DNA of 64,000 bases from Acidobacteriota bacterium (lineage in GTDB: Bacteria; Acidobacteriota; Polarisedimenticolia; JACPZX01): positions 45,231-109,230 of the forward strand of contig JACPZX010000028.1 of NCBI GenBank assembly GCA_016195325.1. Reading direction: 5' to 3'. The number at the start of each line of letters is the position of its first letter. Within the stretch, counting starts at the first letter, position 1. This document shows positions 1 through 8,700 of the stretch, one piece after another. The notes under the pieces are model-generated. The model was not told where the DNA came from, searched no databases, and saw only the letters and a program-made list of their open reading frames with translations. The position numbers and the translations under genes were made by a program.

Positions 1-72
1 ACCTCGGTCGAACCGGAGTGGATGGATTTCAAGAGATGCTACCGCGGACCGGGGCTGCGGGCAAGCGCCGCG

Positions 73-150
73 TGGCGTCCCCAACGGGATTTGAACCCGT
101 GTTACAGCCTTGAAAGGGCTGTGTCCTAGGCCAGGCTAGACGATGGGGAC
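73..150 (-). tRNA. tRNA-Glu (TTC anticodon)
   Basis: The minus strand folds as a complete cloverleaf. The 7-bp acceptor stem pairs GTCCCCA with TGGGGAC, the anticodon loop is CTTTCAA (anticodon TTC, reading GAA), and the T-arm contains GGTTCAAATCC. The discriminator is G and the 3' CCA is encoded in the DNA. It stands alone in front of the divergently transcribed SDR gene. Confidence 0.95.
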
Positions 151-204
151 GTGACGGGAATCGCCGGAGGCCGCGCATTCTAGATCGCTGGGGCCGAAAG
201 CGTC

Positions 205-218
205 TATCATCGCGCCAC
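205..218 (+). promoter_or_regulatory. -10 box directly upstream of the SDR start
   Basis: A TATCAT hexamer at 205-210 is followed by only 8 nt before the ATG at 219. Transcription starting about 7 nt after the hexamer would begin at or next to the start codon, giving a leaderless or nearly leaderless mRNA. No Shine-Dalgarno sequence is present and no convincing -35 box is seen. Confidence 0.5.
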
Positions 219-1256
219 ATGCCGAACGAACCGCCCCTGCCGCCGGTCCTCGTCACGGGAGCCAGTGGCTTCATCGGCGGCGCCATCTCACGCCGGCTCG
301 CAGAGCGCGGCCATGCTGTCGTCGCGCTGGATCTTCCCGGCAAGCCGGTGTCGCACCTTTCGCGGACGGGAATTCAACTCGTAACAGGAGACGTCACGTC
401 CCGAGCTGATTGCGATCGGGTCGTGACCACCAGGGGAGTCGGATCCGTCGTCCACTGCGCGGCGCTCATGGGCGGGTCTCTTCCGCGAGACGAGGCGATG
501 CGGATCAACGCGGGCGGGACGGAAACCCTTGCGAGTGCCGCAGCCGACGCAGGCGTCCGCCGGTTCGTGTACATCAGCAGCGTGACCGTGCACGGAATGC
601 CGCCGCGAGAGAACATCGACGAGAAGGAGCCGATGACGTCGATCGGGCTCCCGTACGCGGACAGCAAGATCGCGGCGGAGAAGTCGCTCCAGAAGCTGCA
701 AGCGGAAGGGCGAATCGACCTGACCGTTCTGCGCCCAGCCGACGTCTACGGGCCACGTGCCGGCGAGTGGGTGGTCAAGCTCGTCGACGCGATGCGGCGC
801 GGGACGATGATCCACATCGGCGGCGGGAGCGGGCTGGTGAACGTGACCTTCGTCGACAACCTCGCCGACGCCGTCCTCGCCTGCCTGCACGGCGCCGGCA
901 CGGGAGGCGCGGCCTACATCATCACCGATGGCCGCCCGGTGTCGTGGAAGCGTTACCTCGACGCGCTCGCGAAGGCGGCCTCCGTCAAGCCGCCGCGGAT
1001 CTCGGTTCCCCTGCTCGTCGCACGGCCCGCGGTCGCAGCCATGGAGGCGGTGCTTCCCAGGCTCGGCAGGAAGCCTCCCCTCGGGCGGCTCGGCCTGAAT
1101 CTCCTGACCTCCCGGACAACCTACTCGATTCAAAAAGCGAGACGAGAGCTCTCCTGGTCCCCGACCGTGGGGTTCGACGCGGGGATGAAGAAGGTCGCCG
1201 AGTGGCTCTCTAGGGAAGGCGCCGCTTCGGGTGGGAGCCGCCCGCCGGACGCCTGA
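219..1256 (+). CDS. NAD-dependent epimerase/dehydratase (extended SDR family)
   Basis: 345 aa. The N-terminal Rossmann motif TGASGFIGG (about residues 13-21) binds the dinucleotide. An acidic residue after beta-2 (ALDLPG) favours NAD. The catalytic Tyr-x-x-x-Lys is YADSK near residue 146, with the supporting serine in YISSVTVHG. Length and motifs match extended SDRs such as nucleotide-sugar epimerases and 3-beta-hydroxysteroid dehydrogenase-like proteins; the substrate cannot be told from sequence. It probably acts in the cytoplasm. Its last 47 nt overlap the tail of truA on the other strand. The ATG sits just downstream of a -10 hexamer without a ribosome-binding site. Confidence 0.9.
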   Translation: MPNEPPLPPVLVTGASGFIGGAISRRLAERGHAVVALDLPGKPVSHLSRTGIQLVTGDVTSRADCDRVVTTRGVGSVVHCAALMGGSLPRDEAMRINAGGTETLASAAADAGVRRFVYISSVTVHGMPPRENIDEKEPMTSIGLPYADSKIAAEKSLQKLQAEGRIDLTVLRPADVYGPRAGEWVVKLVDAMRRGTMIHIGGGSGLVNVTFVDNLADAVLACLHGAGTGGAAYIITDGRPVSWKRYLDALAKAASVKPPRISVPLLVARPAVAAMEAVLPRLGRKPPLGRLGLNLLTSRTTYSIQKARRELSWSPTVGFDAGMKKVAEWLSREGAASGGSRPPDA

Positions 1257-2040
1257 AGCCCCTCGCGGGCTCCCGCCTCTCAGGCTCTACTGGATACTCC
1301 ACCGACTCGAGGAATAGCCCCGAGGGAGGAGCCGTCAGCGCCGCGGGCTCGCGCGAGGGGTGCTCGAGCCACTTTCCGATCGACCCCGGATCGATCTTCC
1401 TCGTCGCGGCGGCGATCATCGTCCCGGTCAGCCGCCTGACCATGCGCCACAGGAAGCGGTCGGCGCGGATCCGGAAGATCAGGAGATGGTCCTCCTCCGT
1501 CCACGCGGCCTCGTGGATCCGGCAGCGAGTGGTCGGCGCATCCGCCCCCTCGGCGTCGTCGTCCCTGTCGGCCTCGGCGAAGGAGCGGAAGTCCTTCGCC
1601 CGGGCGATGAGCTCAGCGCTTTTTCGAAGGACTTCGACGTCGATCGGCGCGCGCACCCACCAGACGAACCGCTTGTCGAACGCCGTGCGGCGCCGTGAGA
1701 CCTGGTAGCGGTACGTCCGCGCCGTCGCGGAGTGGCGCGCGTGGAAGGTCATCGGCACGGGCTCGACGTGGAGCACGTTGACGTCCGCCGGCAACCGGTC
1801 GTTCAGCTTCTCCTGGAGGTCGCGGGTCGTGAGCTCCGACCGGAGCCTGAACGAGACGACCTGGGCGACCGCGTGGACGCCGGCGTCGGTGCGCCCGGCC
1901 GCGTAGATGGGCGGCGACTCGCGAGCCACGTCCGCGAGCGCCTCGGCGAAGGCGCCGCCGACGGTGCGGGCGTTCTTCTGGATCTGCCAGCCGCTGTAGC
2001 GGGTGCCGTCGTACTCGAGGAGGGCCTTCAGATTGCGCAC
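1210..2040 (-). CDS. truA: tRNA pseudouridine(38-40) synthase TruA
   Basis: 276 aa with a GTG start. TruA isomerises uridines 38-40 in the anticodon stem-loop of many tRNAs. The N-terminus LLEYDGTRYSGWQ is the family signature. GRTDAGVHA carries the catalytic aspartate at about residue 52, and FLWRMVRRLTGT is the conserved C-terminal segment. Length is normal for the family, with a charged low-complexity tail after about residue 250. The tail overlaps the convergent SDR gene. tRNA-Lys lies just upstream on the same strand, a fitting but probably coincidental neighbour. Confidence 0.95.
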   Translation of the reverse strand: MRNLKALLEYDGTRYSGWQIQKNARTVGGAFAEALADVARESPPIYAAGRTDAGVHAVAQVVSFRLRSELTTRDLQEKLNDRLPADVNVLHVEPVPMTFHARHSATARTYRYQVSRRRTAFDKRFVWWVRAPIDVEVLRKSAELIARAKDFRSFAEADRDDDAEGADAPTTRCRIHEAAWTEEDHLLIFRIRADRFLWRMVRRLTGTMIAAATRKIDPGSIGKWLEHPSREPAALTAPPSGLFLESVEYPVEPERREPARGFRRPAGGSHPKRRLP

Positions 2041-2086
2041 GTCGCGGTGGATGCCTCGGGGTTCGGGTGAAGGAGGAGGTCGTGGA

Positions 2087-2162
2087 TGGTGAGCCGTCCG
2101 GGACTCGAACCCGGGACCCTCAGCTTAAAAGGCTGGTGCTCTACCAACTGAGCTAACGGCCC
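2087..2162 (-). tRNA. tRNA-Lys (TTT anticodon)
   Basis: The minus strand gives a 76-nt cloverleaf. The acceptor is GGGCCGT/ACGGCTC with one G-U pair, the D-arm is GCTCAGTTGGTAGAGC, the anticodon loop is CTTTTAA (anticodon TTT), and the T-arm is CCGGGTTCGAGTCCCGG. The discriminator is A and CCA is encoded. The outermost anticodon-stem pair (27-43) is a C-A mismatch. It sits between the cold-shock gene and truA. Confidence 0.95.
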
Positions 2163-2170
2163 ACACCCGC

Positions 2171-2198
2171 GCCCCGCCCCGCGCGCCGCCGGCGGGGC
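2171..2198 (-). other. GC-rich hairpin after the cold-shock gene
   Basis: GCCCCGC at 2171-2177 can pair with GCGGGGC at 2192-2198 in the short gap between the cold-shock stop codon and tRNA-Lys. No T-run follows, so it is not a classical intrinsic terminator. It may be a transcription barrier or simply GC-rich spacer. Confidence 0.3.
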
Positions 2199-2204
2199 CG
2201 CCCG

Positions 2205-2408
2205 TCACGCGCCGACTTTGACGTTCAGCGCCCGCGGGCCCTTGGGATCTTCCTTCAGCTCGAACTCGACCTGGTGTCCCTGGTCGAGCACGTTGAAATC
2301 ACATCCACGGCACTCGCTGCGATGGAAGAAGACCTCTTTCCCGTCGCTCGTCAGGATGAATCCGAAGCCGCGATCCTTCATCACTTTCTTGATCGTTCCC
2401 GTGGCCAT
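2205..2408 (-). CDS. Cold-shock-domain protein (CspA family)
   Basis: 67 aa, a single cold-shock OB-fold that binds single-stranded RNA/DNA. The RNP1-like motif RGFGFI is near residue 13 and the RNP2-like motif VFFHRS near residue 26, as in CspA-type RNA chaperones. The protein differs from textbook CspA in having two cysteines just after RNP2 (SECRGCDF). It lies between purA (upstream, 103 nt gap) and tRNA-Lys on the same strand. Confidence 0.93.
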   Translation of the reverse strand: MATGTIKKVMKDRGFGFILTSDGKEVFFHRSECRGCDFNVLDQGHQVEFELKEDPKGPRALNVKVGA

Positions 2409-2511
2409 GCGTCGACCCCTCGCGTGAACGGGGCGCCGCCGTGCGCGCCGCCCCTCTTCGTGCTCGACCGGCGAGCCGCCATCGGCCGCGGGTCGGTGAG
2501 AATCCGAAAGG

Positions 2512-3786
2512 TCAGGCTCCGTCGGCCAGCCAGGCGGAGAGCTTGGAGACTTCTCGAATCGCGCTCCTCTCCGGCTCGGGCCCCACGGAGATCATGTCGA
2601 TGTCGCACTCGATCGCGTCTTCGATGGTGCGGATGTACTCCTGAGCCTGGCGCGGCAGCTCCTCGAACGATCGGCAGCCCGTCGTGTCGGTGCGCCATCC
2701 CTTCATCGTGGTGTACTCCGGCTCCACGGCGTCGAGGACCCACGGCTCGGTGGGAAACTGCCGGATCCGATCGCCCTTGTAGCGGTATCCGATGGCGACG
2801 GGGATCTCGTCAAACCCGTCGAGGACGTCGAGGAGCGTCATCGCCGCGCTGTCGATGCCGTTGACGCGGACCGCGTAGCGGGCCAGGACGGTGTCGAACC
2901 AGCCGCAGCGCCTCGGGCGCCCCGTGGTGGTGCCGTACTCGTTCCCGCGGGTGCGAAGCTTCTCGCCGCGCTCCCCCTTCTCCTCGGTCGGGAACGGGCC
3001 CGCGCCGACGCGCGTGGAATAGGCCTTGAAGACGCCGAGAACGCCGTCGATGCGCGTGGGGCTCACTCCGGCCCCGGTGCAGGCGCCGCCGGCCACCGCG
3101 CTCGACGACGTGACGAACGGGTACGTCCCGTGGTCCACGTCGAGGAGGGTCCCCTGCGCCCCTTCGAACAGAACGCGCTCTCCGTCCTCCATCCGGTCGG
3201 CGAGGAGGCGCGTCGTGTCGGCGATGTACTCCTTCAGGATGGAGGCGAGCTCGGTGAGGGACGCCGCGGTCGAGGCGACCTCGTCGGCCGGCACCGCCGC
3301 CGAGAGAGCGCGGAGGAGCGCGCCGGCGTCCAGCAGATCCACCATGCGGACACCCGTGCGCGCGGCCTTCGCCTCGTACGCGGGCCCGACCCCCTTCAGG
3401 GTGGTGCCGATCCGTCCGTCCCCGCGGGACTCCTCGAGAGCCTTCTCCTTGCGCACGTACGCCGGGACGATGACGTGGGCCCGCTGGCTGATGGCCAGCC
3501 GGCCGCGCACCGACACCCCCTGCTCCTCGAGGGTGCGCAGCTCGGCGACGAGGGAGACGGGGTCGATCACCGCGCCGTTGCCGATCACGCAGAAGACCCC
3601 GTCGGTGAGGATTCCGGACGGCACGTGGTGGAGCGCGAACTTCTTCTCGCCGCGCCTGACGGTGTGCCCGGCGTTGGGGCCTCCCGAGTAGCGAACGACC
3701 ACGTCGAACCGCGAGGTGAGGTAGTCGACGACCTTGCCCTTCCCCTCATCACCCCACTGGCCTCCGACGACGATGATATTGGCCAC
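2512..3786 (-). CDS. purA: Adenylosuccinate synthetase
   Basis: 424 aa, the usual length. It forms adenylosuccinate from IMP, aspartate and GTP, the first committed step to AMP. The GTP-binding loop GGQWGDEGKGKVVDYL is at residues 8-23 with the catalytic Asp/His pair (WGDEGKG, GPNAGHT). QGTLLDVDHGTYPFVTSS and GRPRRCGWFD are further family signatures. A GGAGGT ribosome-binding site lies 9 nt before the ATG. About 150 nt upstream is an extended -10 promoter, so the 5' leader is fairly long. The C-terminus overlaps no other gene. Confidence 0.97.
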   Translation of the reverse strand: MANIIVVGGQWGDEGKGKVVDYLTSRFDVVVRYSGGPNAGHTVRRGEKKFALHHVPSGILTDGVFCVIGNGAVIDPVSLVAELRTLEEQGVSVRGRLAISQRAHVIVPAYVRKEKALEESRGDGRIGTTLKGVGPAYEAKAARTGVRMVDLLDAGALLRALSAAVPADEVASTAASLTELASILKEYIADTTRLLADRMEDGERVLFEGAQGTLLDVDHGTYPFVTSSSAVAGGACTGAGVSPTRIDGVLGVFKAYSTRVGAGPFPTEEKGERGEKLRTRGNEYGTTTGRPRRCGWFDTVLARYAVRVNGIDSAAMTLLDVLDGFDEIPVAIGYRYKGDRIRQFPTEPWVLDAVEPEYTTMKGWRTDTTGCRSFEELPRQAQEYIRTIEDAIECDIDMISVGPEPERSAIREVSKLSAWLADGA

Positions 3787-3943
3787 GATACCTCCAGCGA
3801 TCTCTCTTTGACGGCAGCGTCTCCGGGATCGAGCTTCTCGGGTGATCGGCCGGGGTGTCCCCGGCGGCGGCGGTCGTTCGCCGCGCCGGGCCGCGATCTC
3901 GGAGGCGCACTCGGGTCAGGGCGGGAAACTTTAATCGCGGGCG

Positions 3944-3956
3944 ATGTTACCACAGG
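3944..3956 (-). promoter_or_regulatory. Extended -10 promoter of purA
   Basis: Read on the minus strand the site is CCTGTGGTAACAT: a TGn extension directly before the hexamer TAACAT (3949-3944). The same GTG-n-TA-n-n-n-T pattern precedes other genes in the window. The predicted start near 3937 leaves about 150 nt of leader before purA. Confidence 0.5.
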
Positions 3957-3994
3957 CCGGCGCGGGCCATCAAACGACGTCGTCGCGCGGCCGA

Positions 3995-4543
3995 TCAGGC
4001 GGCCCGCGTTCCGAGCAGGGAGCGGACCCGGAAGACGAGCGTCTCGGCGAGAAGGTCCTTGTCCATGAATCCGGAGGCGCCCATCTGGTTCAGGTGCGAG
4101 ACGACGTCGTCCTTGTAGACGCCGCTCATCACGAGGACGGGGGTCTCCCTGACCCGCTCGTTGCGCTTCATCTCGCGCAGGACGTCGAACCCGGTGACGC
4201 GCGGCATGAGCAGATCGAGGACGACCAGGTCGGGATGATCGTCCTCGATGCGCCGCAGCGCGTCCGCGCCGTCCGCTGCGGTGATGACGTTGAACCCGGC
4301 CTCCATCAGGAGATCGGTGGCCATCCGGAGCACGAGCCCCGAGTCGTCGGCGACGAGGACCGTGGGCCGCCGCTGCACGCTCGCGTACCCTCCCGACGAC
4401 GAGGAGGACTTCACCTCGTCGAGCGACAGGTCGAGCCGCACGATCTGCTCGCACACCTGGCACAGATAGCTGAGGACCTTGTCGCCTGCGGGAACATCGG
4501 TCAGCCGGTTCTCACCACGGCATTTCGGACATCGAACGAGCAT
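3995..4543 (-). CDS. Zinc-ribbon plus receiver-domain response regulator
   Basis: 182 aa from the ATG at 4543. The first 40 residues contain two CxxC pairs (CPKC near residue 5, CQVC near 30) typical of a zinc ribbon. A CheY-like receiver follows from about residue 60: VLVADDS supplies the acidic pocket, VVLDLLMPRVTG the phospho-accepting aspartate, and VLVMSG plus the lysine in MDKD complete the site. There is no DNA-binding output domain, so output is probably by protein contact. A reading frame open further upstream would overlap the divergent Pal gene and was rejected, because a TATACT hexamer ends 6 nt before this ATG. Confidence 0.85.
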   Translation of the reverse strand: MLVRCPKCRGENRLTDVPAGDKVLSYLCQVCEQIVRLDLSLDEVKSSSSSGGYASVQRRPTVLVADDSGLVLRMATDLLMEAGFNVITAADGADALRRIEDDHPDLVVLDLLMPRVTGFDVLREMKRNERVRETPVLVMSGVYKDDVVSHLNQMGASGFMDKDLLAETLVFRVRSLLGTRAA

Positions 4544-4583
4544 CGTGGAAGTATACCACCCCTCCTGTGGTAGACTCGCGCGG
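4544..4583. promoter_or_regulatory. Divergent overlapping promoters on a TACCAC/GTGGTA inverted repeat
   Basis: TACCAC (4554-4559) and GTGGTA (4567-4572) form an inverted repeat with a 7-nt spacer. Each arm starts an extended -10: GTGGTAGACT on the plus strand (hexamer 4571-4576, 7 nt before the Pal ATG) and GTGGTATACT on the minus strand (hexamer 4555-4550, 6 nt before the regulator ATG). Both transcripts would start at or beside the start codon. Confidence 0.6.
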
Positions 4584-5171
4584 ATGAGGGACACACGGCT
4601 CGCGGCCGCCGCAGTTCTGACCGTCGCATGGCTCTCCGGATGCGCCCACGGCGGACCCGCCATCGTGGCCACGTTCGACGTCCAGCAGCTACCACCCGAG
4701 CCGCCCGCCGAGCCGGCCGCCGAACAGGCCGTCGTCGTCCCGCCCCCCACGGCCCCCACGCCTCCTCCCCCGCCGCCGCGCCCCGTCTCGCCGGAGGAGG
4801 CTCTCCGGCCGTTCAACGAGCGGCTCCAGGTGGTGCTCTTCGAGACGGGTCAATGGAAGATCACCGAGGACGGCCGCCGATCGATCGAACAGGACCTCTC
4901 CGTGATGCGCGGCGCGCCGGGGTGGGTCGCGACGGTGGAAGGTCACGCGGACGAGCGCGGCACCGACGAGTGGAACCAGGCGCTCGGGATGTACCGGGCC
5001 AAGGCGGTCAAGGACACGCTGCGCGACCTCGGGTTGGAGCCGTCGCAGCTCACGATCGTCTCGTACGGGAAGACGCGGCCCATCTCGAAGGGGCGCGACC
5101 CGGAGTCGCTCGCCGTCAACCGCCGGGTCGAGATCGTCCTGCATCCCGTCCCGGCCTCCGGCCGGCGCTGA
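4584..5171 (+). CDS. pal: Pal-like OmpA-family peptidoglycan-associated lipoprotein
   Basis: 195 aa from the ATG at 4584. The signal peptide ends in the lipobox LSGC, so the cysteine near residue 19 should be lipidated. A Pro/Ala-rich linker (about residues 40-75) leads to a C-terminal OmpA domain with VEGHADERGTDEWN and NRRVEIVL, the peptidoglycan-binding signature of Pal. It tethers the outer membrane to the wall. The symbol is by homology class only; no tol genes are nearby. A longer upstream start was rejected because it would overlap the divergent gene and bury the signal peptide. Confidence 0.88.
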   Translation: MRDTRLAAAAVLTVAWLSGCAHGGPAIVATFDVQQLPPEPPAEPAAEQAVVVPPPTAPTPPPPPPRPVSPEEALRPFNERLQVVLFETGQWKITEDGRRSIEQDLSVMRGAPGWVATVEGHADERGTDEWNQALGMYRAKAVKDTLRDLGLEPSQLTIVSYGKTRPISKGRDPESLAVNRRVEIVLHPVPASGRR

Positions 5172-5195
5172 TCCCGTCTCCGGAAGGCGGCCCCG

Positions 5196-5786
5196 TCAGT
5201 TCGCCAGCGCCCCGACCGCGGCGAGCCCCCCGATGAAGATGAAGAACTCGAGCCACTTCTTCGAGCCCTCGAGCGGCGGCCGCGGCTCGGCCTGGATGAC
5301 GCGGATGTCCCTGGGCGTGGTCGTGATCTTGAGATCCTTCTCGGTGAGCTTCGTCCCGATGGTGAAGTCCATCGTCCAGCGCTTGCCGGCCGCTTCCTCG
5401 CGAAACGTGCCGGTGCTCCGGTAGGTCTTCCGCCCCACCTTGATGTCGACGACGTACTCCCCCGCGGGCAGGCGCACCTCGTACTGTCCGGCGTCGCCGG
5501 TCGCCGCCTGGTAGGCCTCGCCCGTCTCCTCGTTGGTGAAGACGACCGACGCGCCGGAGACCGCCTTTCCGGATCTCCTGTCGGTGACGACCCCGCGATA
5601 CACGCCGGTCCCCGCCGCCGATCCGCCGCTCTCGACCGTGTCCGGGGGGGCGGGAGCGCTCGAGGCCGCCGGCGGGGCGGCCGGATCGAGGGAATCGGCG
5701 GTCGCCGCGGCCGGGAGGCCGCCCCCCGCCAGGAGAAGAACGACGAGAGCCCCGAGAGCCCTCACTTCGTGAAGCACGCTTCGCAT
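5196..5786 (-). CDS. Secreted/membrane protein with a carboxypeptidase-regulatory-like domain
   Basis: 196 aa from the ATG at 5786, chosen for its GAGGAG ribosome-binding site; a GTG at 5801 overlapping the upstream stop is the alternative. A signal peptide covers about residues 1-30. A beta-sandwich follows, with GVVTDRRSGKAVSGASVVF and the GDAGQYEVRLPAGEY pattern of carboxypeptidase-regulatory-like/transthyretin-type domains. The last 20 residues (FFIFIGGLAAVGALAN) form a hydrophobic anchor with almost no tail. It is the last gene of the operon begun at 20398, directly behind the giant surface protein, so it may help display it (inference). Confidence 0.8.
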   Translation of the reverse strand: MRSVLHEVRALGALVVLLLAGGGLPAAATADSLDPAAPPAASSAPAPPDTVESGGSAAGTGVYRGVVTDRRSGKAVSGASVVFTNEETGEAYQAATGDAGQYEVRLPAGEYVVDIKVGRKTYRSTGTFREEAAGKRWTMDFTIGTKLTEKDLKITTTPRDIRVIQAEPRPPLEGSKKWLEFFIFIGGLAAVGALAN

Positions 5787-5797
5787 GTTCGGTCTCC

Positions 5798-8700
5798 TCA
5801 CGGCCCGCCCTTTCTCCCTGCCTTCTTTCCCGGATGGGACTTCGGTTTCGCGAGAATGCCGTCGTCGAACGGCCCCGCGGGGGGACGCCTCTGCGCGGCG
5901 GTCGACGTGAAGGTCGCGTCGAAGTCGCCGCCCGCCGTTCCGTTGCCGTTCCCGTCGAGGACGTGCCCGGCCTGGTCCCTCACGCGAGCCCCCGTTGTCC
6001 CCTCGAGGTGCATCGAGTACGGGGATCCGGCGGCCGGGAACGGCGACGTCGTCGGCGTGAAGGTCGCGATGCGCGTCGTCGGGTCGTAGCTGACCGTCCC
6101 GGCGACCGCCACGCCGTTGGTGTCCGCGACCGTGAACGTCGTCCCCGTGATCGTGGTCCCATCCATCGCCTGGTCGAAGAGAACGTCGATCTGGCTGACC
6201 CCCGCCGTCGAGGAGCCGTTCGCGGGAGTCGTGGAGACGACGGCCGGAACCTGATCGTGATCCACGACGAAGGAGTCGCTGAAGGCGGTCAGGGGGTTTC
6301 CGTTCTTGTCGGTGATGGCCGTCGAGAGGTCCACGGTGTAGACGTCGTCATCCGGGGTCGTGAGCCCGGTCAGCGTGCAGGTCGCGCGCCGGTTGACCGC
6401 CGAATAGCTCACCGCCGAGCAGGAGGCCGCCCCCTGCGTCGACGTGACGGTCATCGAGGACGTCGTGATCGTCGAGCCGTCCATCGCCTCGCTGAAGGTG
6501 GCCGTGACGGTGGTGAAGGTGCCCGTGAAGGTGCTCCCGCCCGCGGGGTTCGTCGCGGTCACCGTCGGCGTGGTGTCGGTGTCCACGATGAAGGTGCTGG
6601 TGAAGTCCCCTCCCGCCGTGCCGTTGCCGTCGCCGTCGAGGGCATTGCCCGCGCGATCCGTGATCGGCGACCCGCCGGTCCCGACGAGCGTCACGCTGTA
6701 GAGATCGTCGCGGTTGGCGGGAAGGCCCGAGAGCGTGCAGGTCGCGACCCGCGTGGCGGCGTTGTACGTGACGGGGCTGCACGAGACGCCCCCGCCGGTG
6801 GCGCCGACCAGGAACGTGGATGTGGTGATTGTGGCGGCGTTCATTGCCTCGCTGAAGGTGGCCGTCACGGTCTGCGCCCCGGAGAAGACGGTCTTCACCT
6901 GCGTGTCGCTCGGATTCACGGTGGTGATCGTCGGGCTGGCGTCGGTGTCCACGACGAACGCCAGGGAGAAGTCGCCTCCCGTCGATCCGTTGTTGTCGCC
7001 GTCGAGGTTGTTCCCCGCGAAGTCCTTGACCTGGGGCGCCGCCGAGCCGTGCACCGTGAGGGTGTACGAGTCATCCGGGAGGCCCGCCGCGAAGTTGAAG
7101 CTGGCGGTCGTCGTCGCCGCGTCGTACGTGACGCTGTCGGCCGTGATGGAGCCGGCCGAGCCCGCGAGGAGGATCGAGGAGATGCTGATCGTGCTGGGAT
7201 CCATCGCCTCCGAGAAGGTGACCGTCACCGCCGTCGGCGCCGCGGTCACGGTCTGGCTCTGGTTCGGATCGCTCGCGGTGATCGTAGCGGTCGAGTCGGT
7301 GTTGACGACGAAGTGCGACGTGAAGTCGGCGATGACGTTGCCGGCGAAGTCCTTGATCCCCGTGCCGGCCGATCCGAGGAGCATCACCGTGTACCGATCG
7401 TCGGGGTTCGCGGCGACACCTGTGAGTGTGCACGTCGCCTGCCGTGTCGACGCGCTCACGCTGAACGAGCCGCACGAGACGGTCCCGACGGTCGAGGTGA
7501 CGAGGAAGTCGGTCGCATCCACCGTGGCGAGGTCGATCGCCTCGCTGAACGTCGCCGTGACGGTCGTCGGAGTCGAGACGATCGTCGAGTTGTTGGCCGG
7601 GTTGATGGCCGTGACCGTCGGCGTGGTGTCCGTGTCCACGACGAAGGTCGAGACGAAGTCGCCGCCGGCCCCGCCGATCCCGTCGCCGTCCAGGACGACG
7701 CCGGTCGCGTCCTTGATCTTCGAGCCGCCCGTCCCCTTGAGCGTGACCGTGTACCGGTCGTCCCGCGGAACGGGCGTGATCGCGAGCGTGCAGTTCGCCT
7801 TGTGGGTATTCGGATCGTACGCCACTCCCGAGCAGCTCACGCCGCCCTGGCTCGCCGTCACGAGAAACGTGGACGTCGAGATCGTGTTGGCGTCCATCGC
7901 CTCGCTGAAGGTGGCGATGACGTGCTGCGTACTGCTGAACGTCGTCTTGATCTGGAGGTCGTTCGGATCGATCGCGGTCACCGTGGGAGCCCCCGCGTTG
8001 ACGGTGAACGTGGACGTGAAGTCGATGCCCCCGCCCAGGGAGTTCCCGGCGAAGTCCTTCGCGGCGGGAGAGCCCGCCCCCCTGACGGTGATCGTGTAGA
8101 CGTCGTCGGAGAGCGGAGCGGCCACGGTGAACGTCGCGCGCTTCGTGGCCGCGGCGTAGGCGACCATCGTCGGCGTGACGCTCCCGCCGGTCCCGCTCAC
8201 GAGGAACGTGGTCGCGTCGATCGTGCTCCCGTCCATCGCCTCGGAGAAGTCGACCGTGACCGTCGTCGGCCCGCTGACGAACATCTGGCCGTTGTTCGGG
8301 TCGCTGAGGGTGACGGTGGGGGTGGTGTCGGTGTCCACGACGTAGAAGCTCGTGAAGTCCGTCCCGCCGCCGAGCGCATTACCCGCCAGGTCCTTCGCGG
8401 CGGAGCCTCCCGTCCCCTTCACCGTCACCGTGTACCGGTCGTCGGGCGGCGTCGCGAGGGCCGACAGCGTGCAGGTGGCCCTCTCCGTGTTCGGATCGTA
8501 CGTGACCGAGGTGCAACTCACGCCGCCCGCCGTCGTGGCGACGAGAACGCTCGACGTGTCGATCGTGTTCGAGTCCATCGGCTCGCTGAACGTGACGATC
8601 ACCGTCCCGGGGGCCGAGGTCTTGACCTGGGCGTTGTTGGGATCGGTCGCGGTGACGTTCGGGTCCGCCGCCTCGATCGTGAACGTCGCGGTGAAGTTCC

